In this document: positions 44,204 through 53,342 of the stretch, piece by piece
How the letters are laid out: every line of letters starts with the position of its first letter
Position numbering within the stretch: position 1 is the stretch's first letter
DNA from: Sporomusaceae bacterium
GTDB taxonomy: Bacteria; Bacillota; Negativicutes; Sporomusales; UBA7701
Assembly: GCA_031460455.1 (NCBI GenBank)
Contig: JAVKTQ010000004.1
Coordinates: 1 to 64,000, forward strand
DNA length: 64,000 nucleotides
Direction: 5' to 3'
Program-made: the position numbers and the translations under genes
Notes under the pieces: model-generated
What the model was told of the DNA's origin: nothing
Database searches by the model: none
What the model saw: only the letters and a program-made list of their open reading frames with translations

Positions 44204-44446
44204 TCAGTGCAGCAGAAGTTTAGCCGGCGCGGCCGGCAAATCGGCGCCCGCCAGCCCCATCGCCTCGATGCACGCATCGCACAGCGACTGCACGTAAAGC
44301 GTGCCGCTGGCCTCATCGAACCTGATGATCTCCTGCCTCTCCTCGCCGGTCAGGCAGTCGAACCCGAACCTCGCCTCGTCGAGCGCGGCCACCTCGATGG
44401 TGTCGATCGGCTCGCCGCAATTGTCGCAACTGTAATGGATTCTCAT
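44204..44446 (-). CDS. fin: Anti-sigma-F factor Fin
   Basis: An 80-residue zinc-binding protein that inhibits sigma-F and helps the switch to sigma-G in the forespore. It has the family layout: MRIHYSCDNCGEPIDTIE with a CxxC, a central FDCLTGEERQEIIRF, and a C-terminal SLCDACIEAMG with the second CxxC. The start is ATG at 44446 with AAGGGAG upstream. Its place before mfd matches Bacillus yabK (fin). The upstream gene encodes a PrsW-like membrane protein 25 bases away. Confidence 0.9.
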   Translation of the reverse strand: MRIHYSCDNCGEPIDTIEVAALDEARFGFDCLTGEERQEIIRFDEASGTLYVQSLCDACIEAMGLAGADLPAAPAKLLLH

Positions 44447-44471
44447 CGTGTCTCCCTTTCCTGCTCCCGCT

Positions 44472-44852
44472 CTATCCCTTGAGGCGGACGAGCGCCACAT
44501 TCCAGCCGATATGGGCCGCCGCCGCCGCCACCAGAGCGAGCGGCAGGCTGCCTGTCAAATAAATGACCCCTACCGTCAGGCCGCCGAACAGACTGTGGCC
44601 CGCCACACTCAGCAGCGCCGCCGCCGGGCCGTTCCCCCCGCCCGCCCGCCAGTCGTGGCCCGCCTCGATCGCGCCGAACAGCGCGTGGGTCAACAGCACA
44701 TCCGCACCCAGATAAAACGCCGGCGCCGTCTTCGCCGTCTCCTCGATAACCGGCCCCCAGCCGATAACCGCCTGCACACCGGCGTACCGCAGCGCCGCCC
44801 GGTTGAGCAGAAAACTCAGCGCCGCCATCAAAACAGCGAGAACATAAGCCAA
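44472..44852 (-). CDS. Small PrsW-like intramembrane protease homologue
   Basis: A 126-residue protein with about four membrane helices. It contains the motifs expected of a PrsW-type glutamic/metal-dependent intramembrane protease: EETAK (37-41, EExxK), H56, FGAIE (59-63, FxxxE), GHSLFG with H86, and AAHIGWN with H114. It is shorter than typical PrsW. The start is TTG at 44852, with GGAGG 8 bases upstream. It precedes fin in one transcript. Activity and substrate are unknown; members of this group can cleave anti-sigma factors. Confidence 0.65.
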   Translation of the reverse strand: MAYVLAVLMAALSFLLNRAALRYAGVQAVIGWGPVIEETAKTAPAFYLGADVLLTHALFGAIEAGHDWRAGGGNGPAAALLSVAGHSLFGGLTVGVIYLTGSLPLALVAAAAAHIGWNVALVRLKG

Positions 44853-44916
44853 GTCTTGTCCCTCCGGCGGAAAAATCTGCTAAACCTATTATTGCCGCCG
44901 CCCCCAAGCCATATAC

Positions 44917-44946
44917 AAACAAAAACGGCGGGAACATTTCCCGCCG
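44917..44946 (-). terminator. Terminator of the M23 peptidase transcript
   Basis: Stem CGGCGGGAA / TTCCCGCCG (44926-44946) with a 3-base loop and TTTTTGTTTG on the minus strand. Repeat R2-1 lies between this terminator and the M23 gene stop codon. Confidence 0.9.
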
Positions 44947-44955
44947 CCCGTAATC

Positions 44956-44980
44956 GGACGTTGATAAGCGCCCACCTGCG
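44956..44980 (+). repeat. R1 end fragment
   Basis: GGACGTTGATAAGCGCCCAC (44956-44975) and the next five bases match the outer end of R1 copy A with only a few changes; the rest of the element is missing. It lies next to repeat R2-1. Confidence 0.6.
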
Positions 44981-44999
44981 CGTCAGGCGCGGATAATGC

Positions 45000-45194
45000 A
45001 GGCGTACCGTGCCGTTGTGGAGGACGAATACGCGCCGTCGGCGTAGCGGCTACCCGACGCCACACGCCCGGCCATGGACGGTCGGGCGAGGAGCCATCGG
45101 ACACGGAAGTCCGTTGGCGACGGTGGTCGCGGTCGGGTAGCCCAAGCCTTACGGCGCGTTCGGCCGGAGCTTCGGCGCGTAGCCTGCGTTCTCC
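45000..45194. repeat. Structured element R2, copy 1
   Basis: A 195-base element shared with 56267-56462. Helices: P1 GGAGGAC (45019-45025) with GTTCTCC (45188-45194); P3 GGCTACCCGAC (45048-45058) with GTCGGGTAGCC (45132-45142), perfect; P4 GCCCGGCC (45066-45073) with GGTCGGGC (45080-45087), loop ATGGAC; P5 CGGAC (45098-45102) with GTCCG (45109-45113). AGGCGTAC (45000-45007) can also pair with GTAGCCT (45179-45185), in competition or as a pseudoknot with P1. Conserved single-stranded blocks are GAGGAGCCAT, TTGGCGACGGT and GCCTTACGGCGCGTTCGGCC. Confidence 0.85.
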
Positions 45195-45205
45195 GCCCGC
45201 CGGTT

Positions 45206-46066
45206 TTACGGCAAAAACTGCAGCGGATTCACCGTCTGACCGTTCACCCTCACTTCAAAATGCAGATGCGCCCCGAACGAATACCCCGTGTCGCCCACAT
45301 AGCCGACCCGCTGGCCGGTCGCCACATACTCGCCCCGCTCCACGACATAATCGTCGAGATGGGCGTACAGCGTTGCATACCCCTGGCCGTGCTCGATCAC
45401 CACCGTATACCCGTAGCCGCCGTACCAGCCCGCGAACGTCACCCGCCCGGCCCTGGCCGCTCGCACCGGCGCCCCCGCCTCGGCGGCGATGTCTATCCCG
45501 GCGTGATGGCGTCCCCAGCGGTACCCGAACGGCGACGATATCTCGCCCCCCGCGGGCCAGACAAATCTCTGGCCGTAAGCGCGCGACACCGCCTCGCCCC
45601 GCGGCCGCGCGCCGGGGATGAACAGCTTCTCGCCCACCGCCAGCGCGTCGTCCTGCCGGCCGTTAGCTTCCTTCACGACCGTCATGCCCACGCCGTATAC
45701 CCGCGAGATCGCCCACAGCGTATCGCCGGCGGCCACTACATGCAGCACGCCCTTCTGCGGCAGCACGACAAGCTCGTCCCCCGGATGGATAAGCTCCGCC
45801 GCGTCCGGATTGGCGCCCAGCAAAGTATCGACATCGATGGCATACCGGGCGGCGATGACACTCAGACTCTCCCCGTCCGCCACCGTATGCACCCTCACCG
45901 CCGGCTTGGCGGCCGGGGCCGGTATAACAGCAGCGACAGCCGGAGCCGGAGCGGCCACTGCCTCGCGTTGCGGCCCGGCAGTTCTGCCTGCCGGCACCGC
46001 CAGTTGGCCGAACAGCAGCACCGCGGCAGCCAGCACAAACGCTATAAATAGCTGCATCCGCTTCAC
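45206..46066 (-). CDS. LysM plus M23 peptidase (murein endopeptidase-like)
   Basis: A 286-residue exported protein: signal or anchor segment at about 5-22, two LysM motifs (about 58-100 HTVADGESLSVIAARYAIDVDTLLGANPD; about 108-150 HVVAAGDTLWAISRVYGVGM), and a C-terminal M23 domain (about 175-280) with SPFGYRWGRHHAGIDIAAEAGAPVRAARAGRV and GAHLHFEVRVNG. The H/D and HxH zinc ligands are present, so it should be active. Such proteins trim peptidoglycan and often act in sporulation. Its transcript continues through R2-1 to the terminator at 44917. Confidence 0.93.
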   Translation of the reverse strand: MKRMQLFIAFVLAAAVLLFGQLAVPAGRTAGPQREAVAAPAPAVAAVIPAPAAKPAVRVHTVADGESLSVIAARYAIDVDTLLGANPDAAELIHPGDELVVLPQKGVLHVVAAGDTLWAISRVYGVGMTVVKEANGRQDDALAVGEKLFIPGARPRGEAVSRAYGQRFVWPAGGEISSPFGYRWGRHHAGIDIAAEAGAPVRAARAGRVTFAGWYGGYGYTVVIEHGQGYATLYAHLDDYVVERGEYVATGQRVGYVGDTGYSFGAHLHFEVRVNGQTVNPLQFLP

Positions 46067-46155
46067 CTCGCTTATGGACTACCCTTACTATCATAAGCGC
46101 GGCGTTGCTGTTTTATGCATGTTATGGTTCCACTTCCCTCCCCTGGAAAAATTAC

Positions 46156-46275
46156 GGCCGCTGATAAAGCTCCATCTGCGGCGTTGCTCCTCGGCTGCCA
46201 TCCTCAGCGTACATCCGTGTACGCTTCCGGTGTCAGCCTCCGGTGCGCCTTGCATCTGGGGCTTTCTGAGCGGCC
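46156..46275 (+). repeat. Structured repeat R1, copy C
   Basis: Ends GGCCGCT / AGCGGCC pair. It has the blocks CTCCATCTGCGGCGTTGCTCC and GCCTTGCATCTGGGGC; the middle part is more divergent (AGCGTACATCCGTGTACGCT hairpin). Unlike the other copies it lies upstream of the M23 gene and points against its neighbours' transcription. Confidence 0.8.
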
Positions 46276-46300
46276 TGCGCTGTCCGCATTCCCACGCAAC

Positions 46301-46335
46301 AAAAAAGCCGCCGGGCACTTGAAGTGCCGGCGGCT
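46301..46335 (-). terminator. Terminator after the zinc-ribbon protein gene
   Basis: Long stem AGCCGCCG(G)GCACTT / AAGTGCCGGCGGCT with one bulged G, followed on the minus strand by TTTTTTGTTGCG. Confidence 0.92.
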
Positions 46336-46351
46336 TATCATATTCGCAAAT

Positions 46352-46981
46352 TTAACGGCGATGGGAGCGGCGTCCGGAGCCGATCTCGATGGAAGCGATG
46401 TCCTGCACCGCCGCCACGTCCTCCTCCGTCTTGGCGGCGATCACCCGCCGGCCGTTGCAGTGGACACACACCAGCTCGATCGAATCCGGCTGCACATCGG
46501 CCTCGATGATGCTCCCGCCGCACCGGCAGTAAACCCCGCCGCGCTCGGCGATATCGTGGACCATGTTCAGCACCTCGAACATCACCTGCGGATTATCGAC
46601 ATACTCCTCGCTCGTCATATCGCGGACCATGCTGGCGAACTCCTGCTGCTGGGCGGCGATAGCCTGCTCGATGGCCCGGCGTCCGCCGCTGAAGCCAAGC
46701 TCGAGGTTGGCGGCCGAGCAGTAAATCTTGTTGACCCGGCCCTGCCAGAAATCCTTCACAGCCACGCACACGATGTGGCTCGTCTCGCAAACGACGCACG
46801 GTATATCGAGAAGGTACTGGTCGTGACCCACACCCGACACGGTCGCCAGCCGCTGACCGCAGCCGCACGTGAGTTCACGCCCCACCGAGCTCTTCAAAGT
46901 AAAGCGGGATAAGTCATGCATCTCGATCTTGCCGCAGCGCGAACAATACAGCGCCAACGTGGAAACTGTGTTGATGAGCAT
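46352..46981 (-). CDS. Multi-CxxC zinc-ribbon protein of unknown function
   Basis: A 209-residue soluble protein. The start is ATG at 46981 with AAGGGGG 6 bases upstream; a longer frame starts in non-coding sequence. Cysteine pairs occur at 13/16 (CSRC), 39/41 (CGC), 62/65 (CVVC), and later in CRCGG and CVHCN, consistent with two or more zinc ribbons separated by a helical part (RRAIEQAIAAQQQEFASMVRDMTSEEYVDNPQVMFEVLNMVHDIAE). Single gene with its own terminator. I do not recognise the family; nucleic-acid binding is possible. Confidence 0.7.
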   Translation of the reverse strand: MLINTVSTLALYCSRCGKIEMHDLSRFTLKSSVGRELTCGCGQRLATVSGVGHDQYLLDIPCVVCETSHIVCVAVKDFWQGRVNKIYCSAANLELGFSGGRRAIEQAIAAQQQEFASMVRDMTSEEYVDNPQVMFEVLNMVHDIAERGGVYCRCGGSIIEADVQPDSIELVCVHCNGRRVIAAKTEEDVAAVQDIASIEIGSGRRSHRR

Positions 46982-47086
46982 ATTAATCCCCCTTCCCTCT
47001 AGGTACTTCGCCGGTGAGGAAAAATATCCTGCCGCCGGCGGAGAAAAGGCCGTCGCGGCAGCGCCCCCGCGCCCTCCTCCTTTGCC

Positions 47087-47119
47087 AAACAAAACCCGGG
47101 GCCCTTGCAAACCCCGGAT
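47087..47119 (-). terminator. Terminator after spo0F
   Basis: Stem CCGGGG / CCCCGG (47097-47119) with the minus-strand tail GTTTTGTTTGG. The rest of 46982-47171 contains no gene that I can support. Confidence 0.75.
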
Positions 47120-47171
47120 CCCGCGCCGGACTGCGGCCCGGAGAAACCGGCCGCGCACCCCTCGCAAATGC

Positions 47172-47573
47172 CTAGCTGATAGCCATCTGGCCCGGTGCCA
47201 GGTCGACCGCCAGGTTCTTATTGATCATCTCGCACAGCGCCAGGATATCGAACGGTTTGGTGATATAATCGGCCGCACCGATCTCTTTCGCCTCGGTGAC
47301 GAGGTCCAGTTCGCCGTAAGCGGTCATCATGATAACCCGCTCGCCGATACCGAGCCGCCTGAGTTCGCGCAGCGTCTCGATGCCGTCCATGCCGGGCATC
47401 TTCATATCCATGAGAATCAGCGCCGGCCGGTGGTCGCGGGCCTTCTGCAGCCCATCGTAACCGTTGGACGCCTCCAGAACGGCATAGCCTTCCTCCTGCA
47501 GCACCTCCATCAGCAGCCGCCGGATACCGGGCTGATCATCGATAACAAGCACTACGGGTCTTTTCACCGCCAT
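47172..47573 (-). CDS. spo0F: Spo0F-type single-domain response regulator
   Basis: A 133-residue receiver domain without an output domain, as in the sporulation phosphorelay protein Spo0F, which carries phosphate from kinases to Spo0B and Spo0A. Acidic pair IDDQPG, phosphoacceptor Asp in LILMDMKMPGMDGIETL, Thr in MMTAYGE and Lys in ITKPFD are all present. The start is ATG at 47573 with GGAGG 8 bases upstream. In Bacillus spo0F lies next to pyrG-rpoE; here three genes intervene. Many Clostridia lack a full phosphorelay, so its partner is open. Confidence 0.85.
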   Translation of the reverse strand: MAVKRPVVLVIDDQPGIRRLLMEVLQEEGYAVLEASNGYDGLQKARDHRPALILMDMKMPGMDGIETLRELRRLGIGERVIMMTAYGELDLVTEAKEIGAADYITKPFDILALCEMINKNLAVDLAPGQMAIS

Positions 47574-47684
47574 AAGAGAAACCTCCCGCTGACTGAGTAG
47601 TACTTCCCTATTCCCCATCGCCCGACAATTCTCCTCCTAGAAATTGGAAAAAAATCAGCGTTTTCGAATTTTTTTCGCGCACCG

Positions 47685-50024
47685 TCAGCCGCGCGTCAGG
47701 CGCGACCTGGCAAAACGCCAGAGGGACAGCAGTCTGCCGGCCGTTTCGTTGTGGTAAATCTCCAGCGAATATTGGGCATTCCTGTCGTCGACGGTAAAAG
47801 CAATGTCGTTCTCCGGCGTCGGCAGCCCCCAGGTCGTATATATAGGCCGGCCGTCCTTCAGCACGCTGATCCGGAAAGCCGAATCGCGCAGATAAAGCGG
47901 ATACTTGACCCGCACCGCGTGGGGATGGGCGGCGTCGATCGGGATATCCCGCCCCAGCACCGTCAGCGGGTACTCGCTCCTGCCCCAGCCCGTCTTGCTG
48001 CGCGGCCCGTAGACAACCACCGGCGCCGGCGCGTAATAATCGAGATAAGCCCTGACAAGCTCGCCGGCGGTCGCGAACGACAGCAGCCCCATGTCGGCGT
48101 AGCGCTCCTTCAGATAGGCCAGATGCCCTTCGAGAGCGGCGAACTGGCCGCCGGCGGTGCTCTGCCAGCCACCCTCGCCCATGATGAACATCACATGCGT
48201 AAAACCGACAATCGCGTGCACCCCGGGCACCGCCTTGCCGCCCGCGGTATAAGCCGCCATCCCCTCGTCCGCCTTGGCGTTCATCACCGCCGCGCTCTGG
48301 CTGTCGTACTGGATGAAATCCTTCGGCGTCGGCCGGAACTCGACCAACCCGATAGCCTTCAGATCGGCGGCCCGGGTGTTGATATCGTCCGGTTTTGCCA
48401 GATAAATCGCCTGGCTCCAGTCGCCGGCCGTAATGCCGCCGCGGTTGCCGTCCGCGTCGCTCCCCGCCAGCAGGCCGATCCGGCGGTACACCCGCGTGCT
48501 CATCGCCTCGTTCGCCTCGCCGTTGCCGAAATCGAACGACCCGACCCGCGCGGTTATCAGCTGGCCGTGCGGCGAAGCGGCCGCAAGCTCGTCCAATTTA
48601 CGCTGGTAAACATACAGGAAGCCCGTCCGGCCCGTGCGGTCGCGGTAACCGCCCTCGCTCCCAAGCGAATGCGCCCAGCCGTGGCGCAGGTGGTTGGCCC
48701 ACAGCCCGTCCACCGCCGGGTTATACGACAGCACGTTGCCAGGCAGCAAAGGATCGTAATCGGAATGGAGATGGATGCCGTACTCGTGGCCGCGGGCCGA
48801 CTGGCTCCGCACCGACTGCGCGATCGCCGCCGCCGCCTTCTGCCACTCGCCCGTCGCCGACTGCCCGGCCGCCCACTCGGCGGCGTTCACCAGCGGCCAG
48901 GCGATATAATGGGTCCAACGGGCGCCGTACTTCTCGGCGATACCGTTCACCCGCTCCGCCTTGGCCACCATCTGCACCGTCAGCTCCTGCGGCTGCAGCC
49001 AGCCGTCGGCGTTGCCCCACGCCGCTCCGTAACCGGCGCCGTCAATAGCCTCCAGATCCTCGGTCATCACATAGAAAACCTTGCCCGGCCGCGGGTCGGT
49101 CACCGTCACCAGCGTCCCGGCCGGCGCCGCCGCCCCGTTCACCGTAAAAGCCAGCGGCCACGGACGGCCGAGATTGACCGCGTCCGGCCGCCGCGCCTGC
49201 ACCTCCCAGGTCAGGCGACGCTTCTCGCCCGGCGCCAGGCTGGCGACAAGCTGCTGCCTGTCCCCCGCCGCCGCCAGGCCGTAGCCGAACGGCTCGACCA
49301 GCGCCACCGCCACGTTAGCCAGCGGCCGGGGGGAAATATTCTCCACATCGGCGGCCACCGTCACCGCCTGGCCCACAGCGGCCGACAGCGTCGCCGCGGC
49401 CGGCGTCACGCGCACCGCCCGCGCGGGCACGCTCTCCAGCCCCAGCGCCGTCACCAGCGCGTGCTGGCCCTGGCCCACCACCACACTCAGCCGGAACCTG
49501 GCCGCCTTCGCCGCCGCCTCCGGCCGGTGGGCGGCGAACAGCGCCGCCACGTCATGGTCGAAAGCCAGCCAGTCGCCGACATAATTGGCCGTATAGCGGC
49601 CGTCCAGCCACTTGGCCGCCTTATCGTCCGCCGGCAGCGGGCCGGTATAAACCCAGCCCACCGTCCCCAGCGGCCGGCCGCCCTCGTCCAGGGCGGTCAG
49701 CTTCAGCCTGCCCGTCCCCATCGTCGACAAAAACTGCACGCGGCCCCGGCCGGCAAGTTCGCCCGCCGGCGCCTCACGGAAATACTCCAGCTCGCCCTGT
49801 CCGCCGGCCGCCAGCTCCAGCGCCGCCTCCGCGGACAGAAAAGCCCCCTTCACAACCCGGCAGCTGTTGCCGGCGCCCTTCTCGATCACATTCCCCGGCA
49901 CGCCCCAGGCCGCCAGCGCCGCCGGCGGCTGCGGCGCCAGGCCGGCCGACGGCGCGGACCTGTCAAGCCCGCACCCGGTCAGCAGCAGCGCGGCCACCGC
50001 CGCCACACAAAACCATCTGCCCAT
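47685..50024 (-). CDS. Large lipoprotein with deacetylase-like domain
   Basis: A 779-residue lipoprotein. The start is ATG at 50024 (GGGGTG upstream); a GTG three codons earlier overlaps the preceding gene. The signal ends in LLLTGC. Residues about 40-330 are beta-rich, with a CARDB/NPCBM-like stretch around 225-310 (VGQAVTVAADVENISPRPLANVAVALVEPF). Residues about 340-640 resemble a carbohydrate-esterase-type barrel (YGIHLHSDYDPLL, FVMTEDLEAIDGAGYG, GVHAIVGFTHVMFIMGEGGWQS), though I cannot confirm the catalytic triad. The C-terminal part is again beta-rich. It is co-directional with a Yip1-like gene and sppA. Possibly a surface polysaccharide-modifying enzyme. Confidence 0.6.
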   Translation of the reverse strand: MGRWFCVAAVAALLLTGCGLDRSAPSAGLAPQPPAALAAWGVPGNVIEKGAGNSCRVVKGAFLSAEAALELAAGGQGELEYFREAPAGELAGRGRVQFLSTMGTGRLKLTALDEGGRPLGTVGWVYTGPLPADDKAAKWLDGRYTANYVGDWLAFDHDVAALFAAHRPEAAAKAARFRLSVVVGQGQHALVTALGLESVPARAVRVTPAAATLSAAVGQAVTVAADVENISPRPLANVAVALVEPFGYGLAAAGDRQQLVASLAPGEKRRLTWEVQARRPDAVNLGRPWPLAFTVNGAAAPAGTLVTVTDPRPGKVFYVMTEDLEAIDGAGYGAAWGNADGWLQPQELTVQMVAKAERVNGIAEKYGARWTHYIAWPLVNAAEWAAGQSATGEWQKAAAAIAQSVRSQSARGHEYGIHLHSDYDPLLPGNVLSYNPAVDGLWANHLRHGWAHSLGSEGGYRDRTGRTGFLYVYQRKLDELAAASPHGQLITARVGSFDFGNGEANEAMSTRVYRRIGLLAGSDADGNRGGITAGDWSQAIYLAKPDDINTRAADLKAIGLVEFRPTPKDFIQYDSQSAAVMNAKADEGMAAYTAGGKAVPGVHAIVGFTHVMFIMGEGGWQSTAGGQFAALEGHLAYLKERYADMGLLSFATAGELVRAYLDYYAPAPVVVYGPRSKTGWGRSEYPLTVLGRDIPIDAAHPHAVRVKYPLYLRDSAFRISVLKDGRPIYTTWGLPTPENDIAFTVDDRNAQYSLEIYHNETAGRLLSLWRFARSRLTRG

Positions 50025-50029
50025 AGCCG

Positions 50030-50605
50030 TCACCCCAGCGGCGGCCAGAAGGCCGCGCCGACGAACACCACCGCCGCCACAAGCGCCGCCAGCGCCGCCA
50101 GCAGCGGCGTCAGCAGCACCAGTGTCGCCTTGGCCACGCTCAGGCCGTGGACGCCCCGGATGGCGACCACCGTCAGCGCCAGCACCCAGAAAATCAGCAC
50201 AAGCACCCCCGCGGCAAAAAGCATCGCCGCCGCCCCTGCCGGCAGCAGCAGCCCGGCCACCGCCAGCGGCACGGCGAAAATAAACGGCAAATGCGCAAAA
50301 CCGATCGCCGCGAACAGGCCGACCGCCGTCCCCTGGCCGCCGAAAAGTTCAGCAATCAGCTGCAGCACGGCCGAACCCACGAACCACATCAGCAGCCGGA
50401 CGCAGACCGCCGCGGCGAAGAACACGCCGGCGAACTTCCCGGCGGCCGTCGCCTGAAGAGCGAAATATATCGCCCCCGCCGGAATGATGATACTCAGCAG
50501 GAAAGCGGCGAACGCCTGCCCCACCGGGCGGCGGGCCGCGATCTGCCGCATCGCCGCGGCCGGGCTGAAGATAACGTCATAAAGCAGCTCAAGAAACGGT
50601 CCCAT
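50030..50605 (-). CDS. Yip1-family membrane protein
   Basis: A 191-residue protein with five or so transmembrane helices and the N-terminal pattern LLYDVIFSPAAAMRQIAARRPVGQAFAAFLLSI typical of bacterial Yip1-domain proteins. The start is ATG at 50605 with GGTGAGG upstream; an earlier GTG has no site. Function unknown. It lies 9 bases after sppA and is likely co-transcribed with it and the large lipoprotein. Confidence 0.75.
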   Translation of the reverse strand: MGPFLELLYDVIFSPAAAMRQIAARRPVGQAFAAFLLSIIIPAGAIYFALQATAAGKFAGVFFAAAVCVRLLMWFVGSAVLQLIAELFGGQGTAVGLFAAIGFAHLPFIFAVPLAVAGLLLPAGAAAMLFAAGVLVLIFWVLALTVVAIRGVHGLSVAKATLVLLTPLLAALAALVAAVVFVGAAFWPPLG

Positions 50606-50614
50606 TCCCCTCAC

Positions 50615-51553
50615 CTACCACTTTTCCGGAATCGCCAGCGGCGCGGTCAGCGGCGCATCCTGCCTGATCTGACGGAAAAACAGCCTCTCCAGGCTCACGT
50701 CCTCGCCGGAGCCGAACAGCAGCGACCACGGGCTGACCTTGCCATACTCCTTCAGCACCGGCTTGCCCTTGATCCCGGCCATCGCCGCCACCCCGTCGAT
50801 CGCGTCGTACATCGTCCCCAGCTCATCCACCAGGCCGAGCTCCTTCGCCTGGCTGCCGGTATAAATCCGCCCGTCGGCCAGCTGGCGCACCCTGGCAGGC
50901 TCCATCTTCCGCCCCTCGGCCACCACAGCCACAAACTGGCCGTACAGATCATCCACCATCACCTGGATGATGGCCCGTTCCTCGGCCGTCATCGGCCGGT
51001 CGGGGGAAAGGATATCCTTATGCGGGCCGCTCTTGATCTTCTCCGAGCGGATGCCGATCTTATTATAAAGCTCCTGCCAGTTCGCGTACGGGATATACAC
51101 GCCGATGCTGCCCGTCAGCGTCGCCGGGTTGGCGTAAATGCGGTCGGTCACCGCCGCCAGCCAGTAGCCGCCCGAAGCGGCCACATCGCCCATCGACGCC
51201 ACCACCGGCTTGCCGGTCGCGCGGAGCTTCTTGATCTCCGTCCCCACCTCCTGGGAAGCGGGCGCGCTGCCGCCGGGGCTGTTGATCCGCAGCACCACCG
51301 CCTTCACCGCCGCGTCGTCGCGCGCCTGGTGAAGCTGCTTGATAATCGCGTCCGTGCCGCCCGACTCGCCCAGCAGACCAGCCTGGCCGCGGCCGCCCAC
51401 GATAACCCCGTCCACATAAATAATCGCCACCTTGCTCCGCTCGCCGCCAGAGCGCTTGCTCTTCATCCCCGGCACGAGAAAAGCCGCCGCCGCCAGCGAA
51501 ACCACGACGACCCCGGCGATCAAAAGCACCACAGACCGTTTAAACACAGGCAT
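50615..51553 (-). CDS. sppA: Signal peptide peptidase SppA
   Basis: A 312-residue membrane-anchored serine protease of the short (single-domain) type, which cleaves leftover signal peptides. An N-terminal anchor (about 8-28) is followed by KVAIIYVDGVI, the catalytic Ser in LRINSPGGSAPASQEV and the general-base Lys in ASGGYWLA ... NPATLTGSIGVYI region. A terminator lies upstream (51575-51609), so it probably has its own promoter within 51554-51574 or reads through from pyrG. Confidence 0.93.
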   Translation of the reverse strand: MPVFKRSVVLLIAGVVVVSLAAAAFLVPGMKSKRSGGERSKVAIIYVDGVIVGGRGQAGLLGESGGTDAIIKQLHQARDDAAVKAVVLRINSPGGSAPASQEVGTEIKKLRATGKPVVASMGDVAASGGYWLAAVTDRIYANPATLTGSIGVYIPYANWQELYNKIGIRSEKIKSGPHKDILSPDRPMTAEERAIIQVMVDDLYGQFVAVVAEGRKMEPARVRQLADGRIYTGSQAKELGLVDELGTMYDAIDGVAAMAGIKGKPVLKEYGKVSPWSLLFGSGEDVSLERLFFRQIRQDAPLTAPLAIPEKW

Positions 51554-51574
51554 CCACTACCTTTCCTTTCGGGA

Positions 51575-51609
51575 TAGGAAAAAGAAACTGTTGAGCAGGC
51601 CCAACAGTT
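51575..51609 (-). terminator. Terminator after pyrG
   Basis: A perfect 8-bp stem AACTGTTG / CAACAGTT with the tail TCTTTTTCC on the minus strand. Confidence 0.88.
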
Positions 51610-51657
51610 CTCGATGATAAACATTATATGTGCCGGCCGGGCCGGTCATGTATTGCG

Positions 51658-53277
<1,620 letters not shown>

Positions 53278-53342
53278 TTATCCTCCTACAAACCGGCCTC
53301 ACGCTGTATTATCCCAAGCATGGCCGTAATCATATACGCTGC

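Noticed and set aside
39856-44223. Very long open frame (1455 codons) on the plus strand opposite mfd and spoVT
   Set aside because: It is a shadow frame produced by the GC-rich minus-strand genes: the frame has implausible Arg/His/Gln-rich composition and lies opposite the clearly recognised mfd. Only its last 58 codons before the stop-adjacent region, read from 43992 to 44168 in another frame, make a credible gene.
45074-45199. Peptides starting MDGRARSH in both R2 copies (45074 and 56343)
   Set aside because: The ATG lies in the P4 hairpin loop, and the shared residues follow from conserved structure sequence. Frames diverge after the structured part and there is no ribosome binding site, so coding is less likely than RNA structure.
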